Positions 1 through 16,406 of a stretch of 64,000 nucleotides of DNA are shown here, piece after piece; the first letter of the stretch is position 1, and every line of letters begins with the position of its first letter. The stretch spans positions 767,001-831,000 of the forward strand of contig CM034112.1 in assembly GCA_019914945.1 (NCBI GenBank), written 5' to 3'. The position numbers were made by a program, and so were the translations under genes. The notes beneath the pieces are model-generated. The model saw only the letters and a program-made list of their open reading frames with translations, was not told where the DNA came from and made no database searches. The DNA is from Typha latifolia. Its lineage: Eukaryota > Streptophyta > Magnoliopsida > Poales > Typhaceae.

Positions 1-3659
<3,659 letters not shown>

Positions 3660-4522
3660 AGTATAACAGTGTGTTCTTAGACAACTTATGCTACTGTTTA
3701 TCTCGTGTCCTTTACTTTATGGCACGCTGTTTACTGTATTAAACTCAAGGATAGTTTTTAGGGCAGCAAGCGGATTTCACCTGCCCATTTTAGAAATTCT
3801 GCTCGAATATCATAAGATCATAGTTGTGAAGTTCTTACCTTAAACTTATCCTAGCTATTTCATTTTGCTGCTGTTCTATTATTTTTTATGATCAGATTCT
3901 AGTTGTCTTGTTGCTTGGTTCTTGTATGGGTAAATTTCCTTTCTTGTTATTTTGGTATTTGGGATACTTTGCACATTACTTTTGCTAAAGCTTGTCATTC
4001 TGAATGCGTCTGCCATTTTGCCCCGTCAGACCATCACTGACCGGTTAAAATGTTTGGTAAGCAATAAATATTATAGCCAATAAATACTGACCTAATGTTG
4101 AGAAAATTTATATCTGAATAGTCTAAGGTTGAACAAGCTAGATCAATTTTAATTTCAGGCCTTCGACGCCATCTCGTGGTGCCCTCGTAGCTGTAGCCAG
4201 TAATAGGAAAGAGAAAACGTAAGGTAAATCCAACAACCTAGCTAATAACAAATTATAGCTATTAGACAACATTCATTCGAAGGTACATATTCCCGTACAA
4301 CGTAGTAATTTTCTTTAGAGTGGATTTATTTGGGAGACATTGATCACAAGATATAATCTTTCGACTAGCTGATGAAAGCATCAGTTTATAAAGAGAACAC
4401 AAGAAAGAAAGTAAAACCCGGTATAATGTCACACTCGAGACCGGAGGTGGCTTTGCAAACTGTAGTAGTAGTTGTTGTACAGTAATTACTTTCACACATA
4501 AAAATTTAGTTATCTCGACCCA
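3660..4522. other. Convergent intergenic region, CDC48 / NRT2 3' ends
   Basis: About 0.86 kb between the CDC48 stop and the NRT2 stop. It must hold both 3' UTRs. I see no coding potential, RNA gene or repeat. Confidence 0.6.
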
Positions 4523-6682
4523 CTAAACGTGCTCCGGCGTGCTGCTGGGCGGCGTGGGGGCTGACGCGACTCGCCGGCCCCTCTCCGACCGGCTATTCAC
4601 GGCGAATTTTATGCTGGCCTGGTGCAACCCCTTGCTCTTCTCCTCCTCGCTCCACTCCCCCCCGTAGTAGTGCTCCTCTGCCACGTCCGACGACGGCGGC
4701 AGGAACATCGAACCCCACTGCGGGAAGTGCACGAATGCCACCGGAAGCGTGCACGCCATGATCATGACTCCCATTAGCGATAGCCCGGTGGCCGTCGTGT
4801 ATTGCGAACTGGTGAAGAAGAGCAGCTGAGTGAGACCCGAGCCAAAGTTTCCGCCGGCCCCCGTCATCCCGGAGATTATGCCGAGCGAGCGACGAGATAT
4901 GAAGGGGATGATGCCGAAGACGGCACCACAGGCGGCCTGGGCGCAGATGGAGAAGAGCACCTGAAAATAATTATTGAAAGACATGTACGTTATAATTTGT
5001 TGGTCTGAAATAATATATAATATAAAAGAAAAGAAAATTATACCATAGCTATAATAGACACAGGGAGAGTGGAGGCGCGACCGAGCCAGAGGCAAAATGC
5101 GCCGCCAAGGGTCTGGAGGATCCAAAGGTTCCAGAGGCGTGCACGCATGCCGTAGCGGCGTGCGCCTAAGTCGGAGAGGTAGCCACCAAGGGGGCGGGAG
5201 ACGAAGTTGGCCATGCCGAAGCAGGCGGCGATGGTGCCGGCGGTACGGAGGTTGAGGTCGAAGCGGTCGTAGAAGTACTCGGCGATGACGTTGTCGGTGG
5301 TAAGTTCGACCCCCATGGAATAGCCGTAGAGCAGCACGAAGATCCACGTCCGGTAGTTGGTGATGGCGTACCAGAGTACCTGAGAATTTTTAAAATTCAA
5401 GAAACCATTAGCAAGTAGAATTATTAATATTCGATGTATGACTTTAATTTCATACACAGTTTCAGGAAATTAATGTTAAAATCGCCAAAGATAAGCTTTT
5501 AATGATCGATACATACTAAGAGACTTTTAAATTTCAATGTGATGATTAATTTTTATCCATAGGTAATTAATTATACGGCGGCCCTCTCTAAACTACGGAG
5601 ACTTTACTCTTCATTCTAAATTATAAAATTAATTAGTTTGCACTAATTAAATTCCCAAACCTAATAAATGTGGAATATGTTTATTGCCTAACAAGTTCTC
5701 TAAAAGTGAGAGCGACCATCTAATTTAAATATATTTACTGTTAAAATTCTTGCTCTCAGTCAACTCCCTAGTAAGTTAGCAAAGCTAACCTTAGAGAATT
5801 TATCCTTGTTAACCTCTCCTTTCTTCTGCAACCTGGCAAGGTTCCCATCCGGCAGATCCTGCCCAAGCGCGAGCACCATTATCCCCATCACCACATGCAG
5901 GCACCCGGGCACGAAGAACGCCACCCTCCACGCCGTGAACGGCGTAGCCCCCGCCTTCCGTATCACGTCGTACACCAGCGGCATGATCAGCTGCGTCGCC
6001 CCTCCTCCCATGTTCCCCCACCCCGCCGCCGTCCCGTTCACCAGCCCGATGATCCCACTGTTAAACATAGTGCTCATCCAATACTGGCACGACACGAACG
6101 TTGCTAAAGAAAACCCGATCATGAATCTCATCGTGATGTATCCGCCGGCGGAGGAGACGAGAGACATGCAGAACACCGTTGGCGCCGTCAGCATGATCAA
6201 GAACGCGCAGCCGTACCTGAAGCAGTAAGGATCGAATTATAAACAACGAAAGGATAGGGTCTGGAATTAGTGGACTTGTGTGATTAATACCTTGAGCCGA
6301 GCATATCACAAACGGCGCCCATGACGAGACGGGAGAAGATGGAGCCGGAGACGGAGGCGACGCCGGCGTTGCCGATGTCGCCCTTGGTGAGGTTCAAGTC
6401 ATCGCGGATGATCGGGACGAGGGGGGCGGCGGCGAAGGTGGAGACGAAGCAGATGAAGAAGGAGCTCCACGAGAGGTGGAAGGTGCGCATGTGGGGGTTG
6501 GCAAACGAGAAGAGCTTGAAGGACTTGGCCTTGTGCTCGGAGTCGACGGGGAGGGAGAACTTAGCGGCGGCGGCGGGGTCGGCGGCGAGGGAAGCGGACG
6601 CCACCGAGAAGGCGAAGGCGGGCTCTCTTCCGGTTACGCCGTGCATCGAGGAGCCCGGAGCGCTGATGTCATCGTCCGCCAT
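4523..6682 (-). CDS. NRT2: High-affinity nitrate transporter, NRT2 family
   Basis: NRT2 is an MFS nitrate/proton symporter of the plasma membrane; in most plants it works with a NAR2/NRT3 partner. Exons on the minus strand are 6682-6291, 6216-5790, 5379-5044 and 4960-4523, total 530 residues, the usual NRT2 length. Seen: a hydrophilic N-terminus; the MFS loop motif ending in LGSRYG split across intron 1; the nitrate signature AGWGNMGGG in exon 2 and its second copy GAGGNFGSG in exon 4; multiple hydrophobic helices; and a conserved cytosolic tail with [20 protein letters not shown]. The start at 6682 is the first ATG and gives the family N-terminus. Exons are much more GC-rich than the introns. 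As I recall, grass NRT2 genes are largely intronless, so three introns argue against a grass. The specific paralogue number cannot be assigned. Confidence 0.96.
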
Positions 6683-6771
6683 TGCTGTCTATGTATTCTT
6701 GCTCTTAAGATGTTCGATGGAAGTACTCAGAGAGCAGTGGGGATGGAATTGAAGATGAATCGTGTGAGGAG

Positions 6772-6779
6772 TATTTATA
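6772..6779 (-). promoter_or_regulatory. TATA box of the NRT2 gene
   Basis: Reads CTATAAATAC on the minus strand, about 90 bp upstream of the NRT2 start codon. That would put transcription start near 6745 and give a 5' UTR of about 60 nt. Position and sequence are typical, but there is no transcript evidence. Confidence 0.55.
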
Positions 6780-8171
6780 GGGTGTCGGGCGTTGACAGTG
6801 TAAAGTGCAGAGGGGTAAAATGGGAAATTTAGCTGTTGTTATTAGTCTCAAAAGGAAATTACTCAAATTAGAGATGTATGTGGTCATGGCATGGCGCCGC
6901 ATCTCTTTTAATGACCCACGTAAGTGGCCGGTGGCCCCCGTCCCATGGAATCTCCAAGGATCAGATTAACTTCCTACATCTTTGGCTGTAGGAATTTCCT
7001 GCAACTGTCCTAGTTGGTGTCTTTTCATTGGCTGCCAACAGAATAAAGATGTTTGAAATATGGTTTGTTATGCATTTTACTGATGGATGGAAAATCGCTA
7101 AAAAAATAAGTGTTAAATTTTGAGCACATAGATATAATTTATTTTAATTTTTTCAACAAAAATTTTTACTCTAACGAGCGCTCGAATCTGTAACCTCCTA
7201 TCGCGAGTAATAATAGTGTGGTCATAAAAATATTATTATGTTTCGTAATCTACTGCTTCTTCTTTTTTTATATATAAAAACAAGCTAAGAGTCTGATTCT
7301 TAAAAAGTTCTAATTTTCAAACTTTTTTTAGCACTTATAAGCTATTTTATTCTTAAACAAGTCTGCCACGTAGCCATATGGTTAGTCAAATGGTATGAAC
7401 TTACTAAACCCCACCAATAATGGAGTCTTAAATTGATATCTTAGTCGAACTGTGTCGTGGCGATGATGCTCTCTCAAACACACCATTGAATCCGTGCTCG
7501 TTTCTTTACAATTCCTACGATGTCGATGCAAAACGTTTTCTTATTCTAAATCTCGCTCGCCCTTTGGGATCTTTGAGAAGTTCATTTCTATGGATATATA
7601 GAAATATATATATATATACACACACACGCGTATATATTTCTATAGAACGGTTGCCATTGAAACAGTGGTTTGCTCTTGAGTGTGATAAAAGTAATTTGGC
7701 TCTTCCAAACATTGCAGTGTCGGTTGTAGGAAATAATTAAGAACAGCTTCGATAATATGATGGCAGAAGTAGCAACATAATTTAACTAATCAGACATATT
7801 ACAAGCGATCTAAAAAACAGCGGAGTACTTTGACTTTCCTCTTGATTAACAAAAAAGATTCCATTTGTACTTATCGTGAAGCATGAATATTAATTTTAGA
7901 AGGTCACAGAATGCACACCAACATAATATACCATTCTCTATAAGCATTTTCTAGCTTCAATATAGCTAGATACTTTGAAGAAAATAGCCCATAAATCAAT
8001 TAAATATCAATACCAGGTGCATTAGCGAGCCCCAAAGTGAACACCGAATAGATGTTAATGGCTACAGCTAACGGAGTAGACGGTATCTAAGAATTCGATC
8101 CATGGGGATTTATAAGCTAGCAAACATCTAAAGAAAGAAAAAGAAAAATAGAAAATGTGAGCTAATCAAGC
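6780..8171. other. Intergenic: NRT2 promoter side and SnRK1-beta3 3' flank
   Basis: 1.4 kb of AT-rich spacer. The part next to 6780 is the NRT2 upstream region; the part next to 8171 should be the 3' UTR of the SnRK1 beta subunit. No gene seen. A 14-bp perfect inverted repeat at 7597-7644 is listed separately. Confidence 0.5.
7597..7644. repeat. AT-rich inverted repeat (14-bp arms)
   Basis: Arms 7597-7610 and 7631-7644 are perfect reverse complements (TATAGAAATATATA) around a 20-bp TA/CA-rich loop. Because the arms are mostly TA dinucleotides, this may be no more than a microsatellite. No flanking target duplication was recognised. Confidence 0.5.
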
Positions 8172-8571
8172 TCATCTTCTTCTGACAGGTTTGTAGATCA
8201 CAACTGTAACGTATTTCGAGCGAAAACGTTGGGTATTGCCAAGAGCCACCACTGCTCTTGGGCTTTCTCTGTTCTCAATGTAGAGGTGGTTAAGGTTGGA
8301 ATTCTGAGGCATGGGGAGACTGCTTAAACCATCCTGGCTAGCTGGGAAGCTCAACAAAGTATGCTGCAGGTGAGGAGGGACTTGCGGGGGTTCGCGATCT
8401 TCATCTTGAACTCCTGGATTGTTATAACTTGAAGCAGGTGATCTTGGAATCTCAAATCCCATGACAGTAACTTCATCCTGCATAACGGGAGCTTTAGAAA
8501 ACCGGCAACAGTAATATAGAAAAATAACCCTAAAGTATGACGCTTACTTCATTTCTATTTGGGCCATCCAT
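8172..8571 (-). CDS. SnRK1 kinase complex beta3 regulatory subunit (AKINbeta3-like)
   Basis: Beta subunits tether the catalytic SnRK1 kinase to the gamma subunit in the plant AMPK/SNF1 energy-sensing complex. Two coding exons, 8571-8548 (MDGPNRNE) and 8477-8172, give 109 residues. This is the short plant-type beta3 form, which lacks the N-terminal extension and glycogen-binding domain of beta1/beta2. The C-terminal ASC domain is clear: PPQVPPHLQHTLL, LNHLYIENRESPRAVVALG and the terminal KYVTVVIYKPVRRR. The short first exon was found from the splice sites (donor GTAAGC at 8547, acceptor CAG at 8478-8480); with it the N-terminus resembles that of Arabidopsis AKINbeta3. A strong acceptor TTTTAG just upstream (exon starting about 8589) implies at least one further 5'-UTR exon. 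Confidence 0.9.
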
Positions 8572-11100
8572 AGTTTTAAGTTGAACAGGCTAAAAGACAC
8601 TCAAGTGCTCAACCATAAATGAGATTTTGTAGGTTGTATAGAAACCTGAAAAAAGAGGAAAATAAGTTTCTGAACAACATAATGTACTTAACTCAGAAAA
8701 GAAAAGGATGAACAATCATTTGCAAAAGTGGCGACAGGCACACAGTGTTAATTGTTAAGCATCAACTTGAGTAAGTCCACAATTAATATTACAAGACAAA
8801 AGGTCATGTTTGTTTGGATACAAAATAAATCCTGTAAAAGATGAACAGCAATTTCTGATCTTGCAAGCTTCAAGAAACATTAGAGAATGAACTAGATAGT
8901 GTCAGAAGAAAGCATGGACAACACATTCGTGTTTTGCGACATATCTCAATAACGATAAATGACCTAAACATTACGAAGAAGATGCTATACCACCTTAAAG
9001 AAGAGTTCGAGTAGTCGATGTGCATATATGCCTATGTGAGTATCCAGAATGCCATAAGTCCAAAAAGCAAATGATTGACCTCATTTATATGATGTTGACC
9101 CAGAGAGCAGATGGACCTCAAAATGGCTGGATGATGTACTAGGTACTTGTGTATGTGCTGAAGTGATATATATACACACAGAAGTAACCACATCAGGTTG
9201 ATATATAGAACACGCAGAGTTAAACCACATTGGATCAAAAGTAAAATATATGTGTTGTTTGATACAGAATATTAAATGAAATCATTAGAACAACTGTTTT
9301 ATTATCTTTTCTTCAGAAACCTCACTGAACAACAACGATGATCCACAGCCATATTACTCAACTGAAAAGGCTGTATTACTTGCATAAAGATGATGATTAT
9401 TCACTTTCAGAGATATTGAATAATCATGATACAAGAATACACCTTAAAGAATGTTCATTTGTTAAGCAAGTTTAATGAAATCATGACAAAGGCATGTCAA
9501 CAAATTCATGTTTTAGATAGAACAAAATGTGCTGCTATGAGATTGAAGCATGTGATGAATTCAGTTTGCATCCATATCTCAGATAATTCTTTTGGTTGCA
9601 GGCCATATTAGTTACCAAAGGTTAGATAGGAGAGCCAAAACCTATATCATCTTGTTCTTTGCATCTTCAAATAAAGACAAAATTATGGATACTTAACAAA
9701 GGCAGATAAAAAGTAGTTCTGTATGAACATCATCAGGAAAACGTCTAAACCATGTAATCCTATCTAATCTCTATCAGAATCATAACCATTATCTCCATCA
9801 ATGTGACCTCTTGCTCACCAGTTAATATTCCCTCTTGTAATAATGCCCTCGTGGTTATTTCTAAATTATGCTGACTGTTTTATTAATTCATATATTGGAA
9901 CACAAATTAAGTATCTTGCCCGGCATAAATTACAAATGTCCATTCCATACTATCTCATCATGATTATGTCCTGATTTCCCCTGTAGCAGTACTGATACAA
10001 GAAAATAAAAGATTAAATACTAAGAATTTAAAAATTAATAAGCAGTTGTCTTTTTATGGTGGACACTGGCAAAGAGAGGTAGTTCACTCATTAGATTCTT
10101 CCCTCTTGAATCAACATTCTCGACAGTGTTTTCTAGGGTAACCTGAAAGTTAACAGCTTCAAAACAATCTCTGTGTCCGTTTACATTAAACCACTAAATA
10201 GGAGAAACATACATATTGGCTGATGCAAACACACTAAAACATTGCCAGCAAGAAGCATATCTATACCGCTGCAAAAAATCCAAAGAATTTAGATCAAATA
10301 AAAGAAGGAAAATATAAGCTGAAATGTCTAAGATATCATGTCAGAGTACATTATACTCCTTAGGTTTCCATGATCTCAATCCTTCAAAAACTTCTACAGG
10401 ATTTGAACGACTGAGAAAAATATGATGATTGATATAAGACCATATACATCAATTATATGAGATAAAAGTTCATCCTTAACCAAAAAAAAAAAAAAAATTT
10501 AATAATAATAATAATAATAATACTTTATGACGAACATGTCAAGGAAAGCAGTCATCCATCTTCTGCATGCTCAAATTTCACACAGCTTACTTCAATCATT
10601 GCTATCTCTTCCCAAAAACAACTCCAAGAAAACCCATCTCAAGCAAAAACACAAAGAAGCATCCCAAAAACCAAGGAAAAAAAAGACACCCGTCTGAAAC
10701 AAGGAGACGAGTAAGCAAAAACTATAGCAAAAATTGTTGGACAAGGAGATTACCGGAGGAATACAAAAACAAAATCGGTGATTGCGTCCTCGTCGAGGAA
10801 ACCCGATAGGATAAAAAAAAACAATCTATAAGGCGGAGAGACCCAAGAGGGAAATCTTCGCCAAGGCGCCTCCTTTTCTTCAAAAATCGTCAAATCTCAC
10901 CAAAATAAAGCAAAGGAGAGAGATTTGGGGGATTTTGGAGAGAGAAAGAGAGAGAGTTGGGAGTGGAAATTACGAAGTGGAAGCCAACGAGCGTTTCCGC
11001 CGTCGAACGATTGACACATTGAGCCCAAATCGAACCCGAGGGGAACCGTTTCTTTGTCGATTGGTAGCAGAGAAAACATAAGGACATAAATACCCTTATT
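8572..11100 (-). other. Probable 5'-UTR intron and 5'-UTR exon of the SnRK1 beta3 gene
   Basis: No coding exon is recognised over 2.5 kb. On the minus strand, 11080-10901 is a CT-rich leader-like stretch ending in a good donor (GTGAGA from 10900). The exon holding the beta3 start codon has a good acceptor at 8590-8591. The simplest reading is a 5'-UTR intron of about 2.3 kb. The pairing of these two sites is inferred. Confidence 0.45.
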
Positions 11101-11961
11101 TCATATACTAATACCGGAATGAGAGTCTCTTAGAGTGCCGTCTTTCTAAATTGTGTGAGGGTAATTAGTGTCATATGATACGTATGGCGATGATTGGATG
11201 GAGTCCTACATTTGTGACGGTCCATGATTGCCTGGCAATCACGAGGCATGAGTGAAGGACTCAGATCTGACGTCATATTTACGAATTTTGGGTTCTTAAT
11301 TAGAATCAAATAAACTAGTAGGAAAAGAATTATTGCATGTCCTTATTTTCTTTATTATTTTAATTATTATCAATAATTCAATATTTTACCAATATCCTTC
11401 ATTATGTACCTGAACTCAATCTGGCAACGACCAGAGAGATTATACCAAATTAAAAGATAAAAAATGTTATCTTTTTCATATTTGATCTCTTAGTTCAAAA
11501 TCTTCAGATAATCTAGTTATACTTATCATGCTTAGTAATGATAGAAGCAAAATATTTAATATAATCGAGTCAATTAGATAGTGCTCTGACGATTAAAATA
11601 GCTAATGTTGTATAAATATTTTTGAATTTGAATCCCAATGAAAATTTGACACAATTCAACAAAGATTGACATAAAACTATATAGAGGAAAAAAGGAACAT
11701 CCAAGAGACTTAACAGTAGAATCAAATTAAAGGTTATCTTATCTTATGGAATCGTACTTTATTAATTAGTTATTTTATCTGATTCTCCACACACTAACAT
11801 CCAAAAGAGTAGAGAATAGCAAGTGAACCTTCATCAGAACCCTATGTACTCCAAATCTCATACAATTATAAGCACATTTTTCAGTAGAAATATGCTGATC
11901 TTGAAAGAAAAACAACAACAATAATCAGATCAAAATAACAACTGAGCACATAAGCTGAACT

Positions 11962-12000
<39 letters not shown>

Positions 12001-12192
12001 GAGAAACCTATATGGCATTTTTAAGCTTTCATTAGAATTTGTCAACTAAAATAACATTCTGAAACATGTACTTTTGAGAAGGAAGTAATAACAATCTGAC
12101 CTTGTTGAGTAGGGCGGGCAACAAGTGAAAAACGATAAAGGCCCTTTCTTTTTCGCATATGTATATATATGTATACAACATATATAGTCGCT
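11101..12192. other. Intergenic, AT-rich, with (TA)n tract
   Basis: No gene seen. It contains a (TA)n microsatellite at about 11963-11998 and the region downstream of the MIR172 stem, which probably includes the 3' part of the primary miRNA transcript. Confidence 0.5.
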
Positions 12193-12284
12193 TATTTGTC
12201 GATGCAGCATCATCAAGATTCTCATCTGGTGCAGAAGAGGCCACCTAATTTATGTGAATCTTGGTGATGCTCCGCCGACAAATA
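12193..12284 (-). ncRNA. MIR172: MIR172 precursor hairpin
   Basis: miR172 represses APETALA2-like transcription factors and so controls phase change and flower development. On the minus strand the stem opens with TATTTGTCG (12284-12276), which pairs with CGACAAATA (12201-12193). The 5' arm carries a miR172-star-like sequence GGAGCATCACCAAGATTCAC (12273 downward) and the 3' arm carries the mature miR172 (12222-12202). The two arms pair almost throughout, with a loop of about 30 nt between them. Arm order (star first, mature on the 3' arm) and stem length match known plant MIR172 genes. This is a direct sequence match, not a fold calculation. Confidence 0.95.
12202..12222 (-). ncRNA. miR172: Mature miR172 (21 nt)
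   Basis: Minus-strand 12222 to 12202 begins AGAATCTTGATGATGCTGCA and ends with one further T, the canonical miR172 sequence as known from many angiosperms. The star strand lies at 12273-12253, in the register expected for two-nucleotide 3' overhangs. Confidence 0.94.
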
Positions 12285-12926
12285 CCGACTGTTTGAATCT
12301 TATGCGTGATCATTGAAACCAAAGCAGTCAGTCTACTTGAAGAAAAGAAGAAGTGCTAATCTGAAACAAGGTCGAATAGAGAGAGAGAGAGAGAGAGGGA
12401 GAGGGAGAGAGAGCAAAAGTCTAGCTAGAGCCTCAAGAACAAGGCGGCAGTGCAGGCGACAAAGGGCGGTGAGAGCTGCCGGAGGTAGGAAAAATGGGAA
12501 AAAAAATTGGAGGCAAAGAGCAGGAGGAAACCATCTCTAGAGATTGAAATAGCATCCAAGAACAAGGTCAGAGAGCACCAGCAACAATGACTGCAGGATC
12601 CATTCCATGCACACATTTCTAACCAACAAGCACAAGTGCCTGCCGACGTGGATGGGACCCACAGAGGCAATACTGTATCTGAGATGATGCAGAAGGGCAT
12701 CACCGCCCAAATCCCACAAATCGAAGAGAGTTTGAAAACTATCTCCTAAGATCTGTGTGTATGTCTCTGAATTGAAAGAGACCAAAGTTTACTACGAGTA
12801 AGAAGGCTTAGGATAGGAGATAGCATAAGAGAAGGATCGATCACTGCCTAAGAGTCTAAGACCTATCTAGGCTTCTATGTGTTGTTTGGTACGAGGAAGA
12901 CTAGAGCTTGTAAGTGGTATATATAG
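12285..12926 (-). promoter_or_regulatory. MIR172 5' transcript region and TATA box
   Basis: A TATA box reading CTATATATACC sits at 12926-12918 on the minus strand. It predicts a start site near 12890 and a primary transcript reaching the hairpin after about 600 nt. A CT-rich stretch on the minus strand (GA-rich on plus) covers 12370-12415, common in plant leaders. The short open frames here have no recognisable product. Transcript boundaries are inferred. Confidence 0.55.
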
Positions 12927-15857
12927 CCACAAAAGCGGAGGCTACTGGTCTTGAATATTTCAGGGTGGACTAGTCTTGGATAGCTTTTCACATTGGATGC
13001 AGCTTAGCTGTTGTATGGTGGCATTGTACTATCTATGTTTATCTTAATTGTAGCCCTAAGCAGCCTTAATTTCTTATTTCAGGCTGCGTCCATGATGATT
13101 TAAAGAATTAATAATGGCATGCTAATTATGTAGATTGAGAACTTTTCTCCCTTAAAACGAGGGATTGCCTCCCACAAACCTCCTCTCCTACAGTGATAAA
13201 CTCGAGCCAAATTTCGATGGTCATTAATATACTTATTTTATATTATTTTATTTCTGTCATATCAGATGTATATTTAAAAGTAGATTCTCAACACCCTTAA
13301 TTGTAAGAATTTTCTACACTTCACTCGGCAAAATCTATGATTGACTATCATATCATAGTGCACTGGTTTTATCCGTTTCACGGATTTGATTTTGTGTGCC
13401 AGATTAGATGGTTTTCCTTTGATTCATATTTTAAAAAAAAAATTCTGTACTTCTCAATCCAATAAGCTGCTAGGGCTAATTATAAGACGAATCTTTATTA
13501 CTAATTGTTTACGCGGCTGTTGGGTGTTTTCTCTTTTGAAACTTATCCTAATAGTTTAGGTTGGAAACTTGAGATTCCACTGCAAGCCTAGACTTAAAAG
13601 TACTGTTAGACTACAGTTTTGAATCAAAGGGCTTTAGATATATAGATTACTCTATCTACCAACTTGTGTAATAGATCCATGGCAAGCTTCTCTCTTGCTA
13701 ATTTCCTTTTGACCGCTATTTTAGTAACCTTGGTACATTGCATGATATAATTGAAAATTATTTAAAGATTCTTCTACCTTTAACATCATCTAGTTCAAGA
13801 TATTTCAGTCTGAGAGCTAACATGCTTTTCTTTACATCTCAGTAAAACCCCCTACGTTGATTCTTCTGAAACTAGCAGAAGATATATATATCAATGGATA
13901 GCATTTTTTCTTCTTCTTTATGTACTAATTGTTTTTAAGTCGTCTACATATTACTAACATTCCCTGATAAGATTACGAGGAAAACAGTTAAAGATTCTTT
14001 TTTTTTTTAAAAAAATTTTAATTTTTTTTTTACCTCAATCTAACCATGAAGAGCTAAAACGAGGTTTAGCCGACAAGATTCATGTGACTCTCTTGACCCA
14101 AGGGAAATATAAAAGCAACGGAAGTAAATCGAGGACATCTTTGATAAACAAATCAATGCCAACTTGCAAGTTGCTGAGAAGAAAATAAACAAAAGTTTCA
14201 GTACTATGGTCCTGCCTTTGTCAGATGTAGTTTATATGAATAATTAATCAAACTTAATAGCTGCTTCGTTTTCTTGCGGGCCTATTATATATTAGATTAG
14301 TCGTAATCATACAAGAATATTACAATTTCCATCAGAAGATAATCAAGCCTGCTAGATCCTCTAAGCATCAAATTCTATTCCTAATTAATCATTGATGTTG
14401 CTGTCAGTGAAAAGGCCCGGCCAATCGAGAGAAATCCTTGAGTTGATGATTAAGGAGAATCTATATCTCCTAAAGAAAAACTGATCAATTAATCCTTGAA
14501 TGTAGTGTGTAATCTGAAGCCCATATATGCCAATGAACTATTATGACCCATATGAATCACAGAAGCAGTAGAGTTGTTTAAATCAAATGACAGCAAGGTG
14601 CATATCCATTTAAAACTTACTGAAGAAGACATATGATAACATGAATTAATTCCACTGATGCAGTCTCGTTCTATGCTATCAGAAGCTAGCTTTCTTTCAG
14701 TTAATTTCCAGCTCTTCTTCTGCAAGCTTCGCAAACTCCAACTGACATCGAATCGATAGATTCTTGGACGTTGGAAGCATCTTCTCAAGAATTAGACAGC
14801 CATTTAGCCACCTAATACTCGCATTTATTAGTCAGTTAATCACACAAACAGTTTGACGTGGCATGTGATTAGCAAAAAGGCAACAAACTCTTATTGACTG
14901 GATTCAACAAGCTACATGTGAAGCTTAATTAATCTAGCAGAGGGGTCACCATGCCTCTCTTGTGGGCTACAACCTAGTACCATTAATTACTACTCTTTCG
15001 TGGACTGTCCTCCACCACTCCCACCTTCTTCCTTAGATCTAAAGGATCTTCTTTCTCTTTTAGATCCTTGGACTACTTTTGTGTGGCTCCAACTAACTGT
15101 CCTTATGTTTGTTTCTAATTGTGATCTAGCTCTTGAAACAAAGTAGTCATTATTGTTGAAATATATCATATTTTATTGGTATTTTATCATTCCACCGTTT
15201 GAATTAAGTTAAAGCAACTAACCGATTAGAGAATTCTAACTTTTAACAAACATCAAAGTGTTTTTTAAGGCAATAATTAAAAAAAAAACACATGGTCGAA
15301 TAATAAATATTGTATTGTATATAAAGTGTTAATGATAATAAAGACAACACATTGGAGTATTTTTTTAAATAAATTTTCCTTAGTTTCAGTTTACCTACCT
15401 AATGATATGACCAATCTATCGTCTATGCCAGTTCGATTACGTCGTCTTGTGAATTTACCACTACATACATACATACATCATAATTCACAGTATATATATA
15501 TATATTGATTAAATGATTCATAGTAAGTGTTGCACGTTATGATGTTAATTGTATATGGATGGTGTTTAATTTGCATGTGGAAACATCTGCCAACCACATG
15601 GGCAACGCTAATTAATTATGTTTAAATCCTTAAATTTTTTATTATTAAGGAGGATTAGACTATTAGTGAGTCTTAGCGTGAGTTAATTACATATTAATTG
15701 CATGTCCTTAGAAGATGTATTAAACAAAGAAATCGGCCCAATTAGCCACTATCAAAGTCTCAACTTTGAAGCCCAAGCCTGATCCATTGATAATTAGAGG
15801 CCCAAATTTTGTTTCAAGCCCAATTCCTATTACCCTAACTTATACTTATATTTAACA

Positions 15858-15891
<34 letters not shown>

Positions 15892-16406
15892 GACTAAAGA
15901 CCCTAAACCATTGACTATTTTTACATATACCCCTTCATTTTTTTTAAGTACGCATTAATCTCCTAATTATCTCTCATCCCTTTGATTATGTTATTTTATT
16001 CTCAATTTTATTATTCTTTTTTTAAATAAGAACATAATATTATTTATGATTTAAAACTAATCTCGTGACATTTTTAATGAATAACTAACGAAAGAAGTAT
16101 TTGAATTTTTTATTTATAATTATAAGAGTGTGTCCTGAAAAATAAATAAGAAGATAGATGTGAAAATATATAATAATTCAGGAGATAATAATCGCTTTAA
16201 ATAACTACATATATTTAAGTTCGAGTTCGAGTTCGAGTTCGAGTACGAGTCCGGGTCACCTGCAACCCAAGCCCTACTCGATTCAATTATGGAATGACCC
16301 GAGTAATTTTATTCGGTTTAATCCTGGAATAGTCGAGAAATCGTATTCGATCCAGTTCGGCGAGCCTCGCCGTCTTTTTCTCCTCGATCTCCGAATTCCA
16401 CCGGAG
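12927..16406. other. Intergenic between MIR172 and the S-acyltransferase gene
   Basis: 3.5 kb, AT-rich, no supportable gene. A 99-codon frame at 14489-14788 (-) has no recognisable domain and no visible support, so it is not called. An (AAT)n run lies at about 15861-15890 and a hexamer repeat at 16218-16250. Several GGCCCA or AGCCCA elements between 15730 and 15830 resemble the site II-type boxes of plant housekeeping promoters and may serve the gene starting at 16407. Confidence 0.5.
16218..16250. repeat. GTTCGA hexamer microsatellite
   Basis: About five tandem copies of a GTTCGA hexamer with decay at the right end (GTACGAGTCC). It lies about 160 bp upstream of the S-acyltransferase start codon, so it is likely in its promoter or leader. 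Confidence 0.8.

Noticed and set aside
14489..14788. 99-codon open frame on the minus strand between MIR172 and the S-acyltransferase
   Set aside because: No recognisable domain, no visible promoter or splice context, and AT-rich composition like the surrounding spacer.
15038..15070. Short inverted repeat AAAGGATCT...AGATCCTT as a possible miRNA stem or terminator
   Set aside because: The arms are only about 8 bp and match no known miRNA.
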